Assembly: GCA_965220305.1 (NCBI GenBank) | Contig: OZ244817.1 | Coordinates: forward strand, 4,092,001-4,156,000 | DNA from: G965220305 sp965220305 | Lineage (GTDB): Bacteria; Chloroflexota; Dehalococcoidia; Lucifugimonadales; UBA3495 | Direction of reading: 5' to 3' | Length of the DNA stretch: 64,000 nucleotides | Made by a program: the position numbers and the translations under genes | The notes under the pieces: model-generated | The model's database searches: none | What the model saw: only the letters and a program-made list of their open reading frames with translations | What the model was told of the DNA's origin: nothing | Part shown: piece by piece, positions 61,593 through 64,000 of the stretch | Position numbering within the stretch: position 1 is the first letter of the stretch | Layout of the letters: each line of letters starts with the position of its first letter

Positions 61593-61679
61593 CCTGGTAG
61601 TATGTCCGACGATTAGTGGTAGTTGCCGATGGTAGTTGATGCGCAGGGAAGGTGACCGGCGGGATTCAGGTCACGGTGG

Positions 61680-62258
61680 AGTGGTTGTTGGGAGTAGGGA
61701 CTAGCAGGCGGCCGCTGGTTGGGTCCACCACAGCTTCAGCAGGTTGTGGGTCAGGGCCACCAGGGTGAATTCGGCAGCCAGTTTGCCGGCACCCCGGAGC
61801 AGGAACTACCGGGAAGCCCCGGGCCTGGTTGATGAGCCCGTGGACTGGCTCGGTGATGGCCTTGCGCCGGGCGTAGGCCGCCTTTCCTTCCGGGGCCTGC
61901 GGTTTGGCCCGCATGGCGGCGAGCAGGGGTGAGCGGGTGCGCACCCGGCTACTGATCCCGCCGAGGCGGTGTCTCTCCCTTCCCGTAGCTACGCAGGAGT
62001 CGGTCCCCTTCCCGGGCAGGAGCCCCAAGTTGCGTTCGCTGCAGTATCCCGCGTCCGCCGTGAACCTGCGGGGACGCCATTCCCCTTCGGGAATTGCCAA
62101 GCTGCCCAAGTTCCGGTCCACGAGCTCCAGCATCGGGCCCAGCCAGAGGCTGTCGGCGCTCTGGACCGTCACCTCCTGAGCCACAATTACGCCGCCCTCC
62201 TCCACCAGCACCTGGGCGTTGTAGCTTTGGACCCAGCCGTGGGAGCTCTTGCTGTCCT
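61680..62258 (-). pseudogene. IS1182-type transposase remnant
   Basis: Pieces of the C-terminal half of an IS1182-like DDE transposase: SSHGWVQSYNAQVLVEEGG, VTVQSADS, FTADAGYCSERNLGLL (Asp), MRAKPQAPEGKAAYARRKAI-TEPVHG (Glu), then after a frameshift near 61805 FLLRGAGKLAAEFTLVALTH-NLLKLWW. The N-terminal half is missing. Non-functional. Confidence 0.75.
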
Positions 62259-62580
62259 AAGTTTAAGAGCAGGATTCTGATTTAACCACCTTTTCAGTTT
62301 CCCGGGTCCACCTCACTGGCGGACGCGGCTACTCGCCTAAACGACCTTGAGCAAGCCGAAAACGTCCGTTGAGGCGGACCGATTCCGGAAGGCGAGGCAG
62401 GAACCCTAGGTAACTAATAAACAGCGTCTTGCTCCGGACTAATGGGTAGGGATCTCTTTCCCGAACAAGAGCCTGTCGATCTCTCGCTATTTCAGGACTA
62501 TTCGCTTCGAGTTGTTCCTGGCCGGTTCAGTAGGTTCCCCGGCTAAAATCCGGTGCTCTCAACGAAGTTTTAACCTGGGT
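62259..62580. other. Gap, no gene seen
   Basis: About 320 bases with neither recognised coding nor repeats, between the IS1182 remnant and the second STAS gene. Confidence 0.45.
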
Positions 62581-62982
62581 TCACTGACCGATTGACGAAA
62601 GAGCGGCTGGCAGATCTGAATAGACCGTTATGAAGGCATCAAAACCACTAACACGGATCACTTCACCTACGCCCTGAGACAAGGAGCAAACCCCAAATAC
62701 TGCGGATCTTTGCTGCAACTGTCGCGCCATCTGTAATAGCACTCTGAGACCGGCGCTACTAATGTAGGTGAGGTTCTCGAAGTCTAACAGCAAGACGGGA
62801 ACGTCTCCATCGATGATCGATTCAAGGGCACTGAGAGCCTCTGAGGCGTTGGCACCGTCGATTCGGCCTGACGCAAACGCGATAGTAACCTCAGTCCTAC
62901 TTTCTGCTCGTATCTGCAAATTATCGGTGTCAACCACAGTCTGGACGGACTCCCCGCCGGCCGCCTGATCATCAGCTCCCAT
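62581..62982 (-). CDS. STAS-domain anti-anti-sigma factor 2
   Basis: 133 residues. A polar N terminus (about 20 residues) and a STAS domain: IAFASGRIDGANASEALSAL, VLLLDFENLTYISSAGLRVL (the phosphoacceptor Ser), FGVCSLSQGVGEVIRVSGFD and FITVYSDLPAAL. Related to STAS 1 (same G-R-I/V-D-G-A-N and Y-I-S-S-A-G-L-R-V). Single gene. Probably another target of the same kinase or phosphatase pair. Confidence 0.9.
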   Translation of the reverse strand: MGADDQAAGGESVQTVVDTDNLQIRAESRTEVTIAFASGRIDGANASEALSALESIIDGDVPVLLLDFENLTYISSAGLRVLLQMARQLQQRSAVFGVCSLSQGVGEVIRVSGFDAFITVYSDLPAALSSIGQ

Positions 62983-63188
62983 TTTGACCTTCCCTTAATA
63001 AAGTGGTGCTAACAACCCCTCTTGATCTCGGTTCATTATACACGCACTCCCACACTTCTCCCAATGAATATCAGTTTGGAACTGTTCGATAATTTGCTTG
63101 TCCAGTTGGCCTTACCCCTAAAACAGTACCAGTGGAGATGAGAGTTCTCCGGTAGAATGAAGAGGAGGGAGGACTGGAAATAAAGGGC

Positions 63189-63491
63189 ATGAGATTCACC
63201 AAGGAACAGATCATCTCGGTATTCAAGGAGGGCGGAGCGGGCTGAAGGTCAGCGACCTGTGCTGCCGGCAGGGCATCTCTGGAGAACGGATACATCGAGA
63301 GCTTCAACGGAAAGTTCCGGGATGAGTGCCTGAACCTGAATTGGTTTCAGAACCTGGCTGACTCCCGGGTGATGATTGAAGACTGGCGCACCGACTACAA
63401 CCGGGATCTACTCCACAGCTCGTTGGGATACCTGACCCCGCTGGAGTTCAAGCAGGACAGGGACCGGAACTTCTCATTGACTGTGGTATAA
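63189..63491 (+). pseudogene. IS3-family remnant (OrfA start joined to OrfB end)
   Basis: The first 15 residues RFTKEQIISVFKEG match OrfA of IS3-type elements. After a shift and KVSDLCCRQGIS it jumps directly to LENGYIESFNGKFRDECLNL, NWFQNLADSRVMIEDWRTDY-N and SSLGYLTPLEFKQ of OrfB, so nearly the whole inside was deleted. It keeps the final Glu region only. Confidence 0.78.
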
Positions 63492-63873
63492 CTTTTGGGG
63501 GAAGGTCACAGGAGTGGACGCCGGAGCATCGATTCTGAAAGTCCGAGGCTCATAGTGTGAGACTTCTGATGGACGAATCCCGCTGACCGCAATCCAGCAA
63601 TCGAAGTCCGGTCCCAGAGCACCTGGATACCGGCCGCATTTTCTCACTAGAGCCGACAGGATCACACGAACAGCAGGTGTGTTCCAGTTGACCAAGACCC
63701 CCAAGACCGGGAAGCGTAGGGGGGCGACTGTGCTTGTAAAGCGCTTGGAAGTTCCGCGCTTGATGCATTTAGGCTACAATAGCCTAGACCTGCGACGCGA
63801 CATCGCCTTGGCGTGATCATTGGCCTTAATAAAAGGGCCTTACCCGCAGAACGAGAACAGGAGGAGAGAAGCC
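63492..63873. other. Gap before the GPP34 gene
   Basis: No gene recognised. Ends with AGGAGGAG at 63859-63866, the ribosome site of the next gene. Confidence 0.45.
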
Positions 63874-64000
63874 GTGCTGAGGTTTGCGGAGGAAATAATT
63901 CTGCTGCTGCTGAACGACCAAGATGGCAGCTTTGCTAATCTGCCCAGTTGGTTGCTTGGCTATGCCCTTGCGGCGGGCATTCTAATGGACCTGGCGCTGG
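63874..64000 (+). CDS. GPP34-family protein, N-terminal part (runs off window)
   Basis: The first 42 residues from GTG 63874 with AGGAGGAG seven bases upstream: LRFAEEIILLLLNDQDGSFA, NLPSWLLGYALAAGILMDLA. This fits the start of GPP34 (Golgi phosphoprotein 3-like) proteins, which in bacteria bind membranes and are common in Actinobacteria and Chloroflexota. The rest lies outside the window. Confidence 0.72.
   Translation, partial: MLRFAEEIILLLLNDQDGSFANLPSWLLGYALAAGILMDLAL

Overview
The window looks like a piece of a GC-rich bacterial chromosome, most likely a Chloroflexota genome of the Dehalococcoidia/SAR202 type. This placement is inferred from gene content (DUF1501/DUF1800 pair, NHL and lactonase propellers, GMC oxidoreductase, UGSC selenoprotein, GPP34 protein) and from dispersed palindromic intergenic repeats. 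No rRNA or universal marker is present to prove it.

Layout. Bases 1-21.7 kb are a fairly ordinary metabolic core: malate synthase G (5' end outside the window), serC, an SDR lacking the usual YxxxK, an MFS carrier, a DUF1501-DUF1800-NHL cluster, a two-repeat alpha/beta-barrel protein, a fluoroacetate-dehalogenase-like hydrolase, a selenoprotein gene read through an in-frame TGA with its partner gene, a hicBA pair, a GMC oxidoreductase, an SRAP/YedK protein, two coupled secretory or propeller-like proteins, a possible nuclease and a lactonase. Palindromic repeats sit in most of the intergenic gaps.

Bases 22.2-36.7 kb are accessory and partly decayed: an ABC-2 permease with two frameshifts; a large methyltransferase/CgeB/GT2 protein cut by a frameshift and an IS701 insertion; tRNA-Ile(UAU) followed by six 18-bp tandem repeats; a PLC-like phosphodiesterase facing five small minus-strand membrane or proline-rich proteins; a ruined vapBC-like pair; and a serine recombinase.

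Bases 36.7-43.7 kb hold an intact IS982 and then the most interesting block: a compact seven-gene minus-strand operon running from a near-consensus, apparently leaderless promoter through DUF6932, XRE-ImmA/IrrE protease, a DUF4186-like zinc protein, radical SAM enzyme, winged-helix/DPPW Rossmann enzyme, ASCH protein and P-loop nucleotide kinase. Genes overlap or lie up to 34 bases apart. The first gene carries an internal amber codon.

Bases 44.0-53.0 kb are an insertion-sequence graveyard (a DDE element, IS66, a truncated second IS701 copy inverted relative to the first, and five IS630 copies or fragments). Two IS630 copies carry a 24-bp palindromic insert in frame, and one carries it twice.

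Bases 53.3-64.0 kb return to core genes: DUF502, an RsbW-type anti-sigma kinase, two STAS proteins, a receiver-PP2C phosphatase, and a lipoprotein binding protein coupled to a TorS-like sensor kinase. Together these resemble a partner-switching signalling set. A duplicated DUF4389 protein, IS1182 and IS3 remnants and the start of a GPP34 gene close the window.

Many frameshifts fall in short G/C runs, so some broken genes may be assembly indels rather than real pseudogenes.
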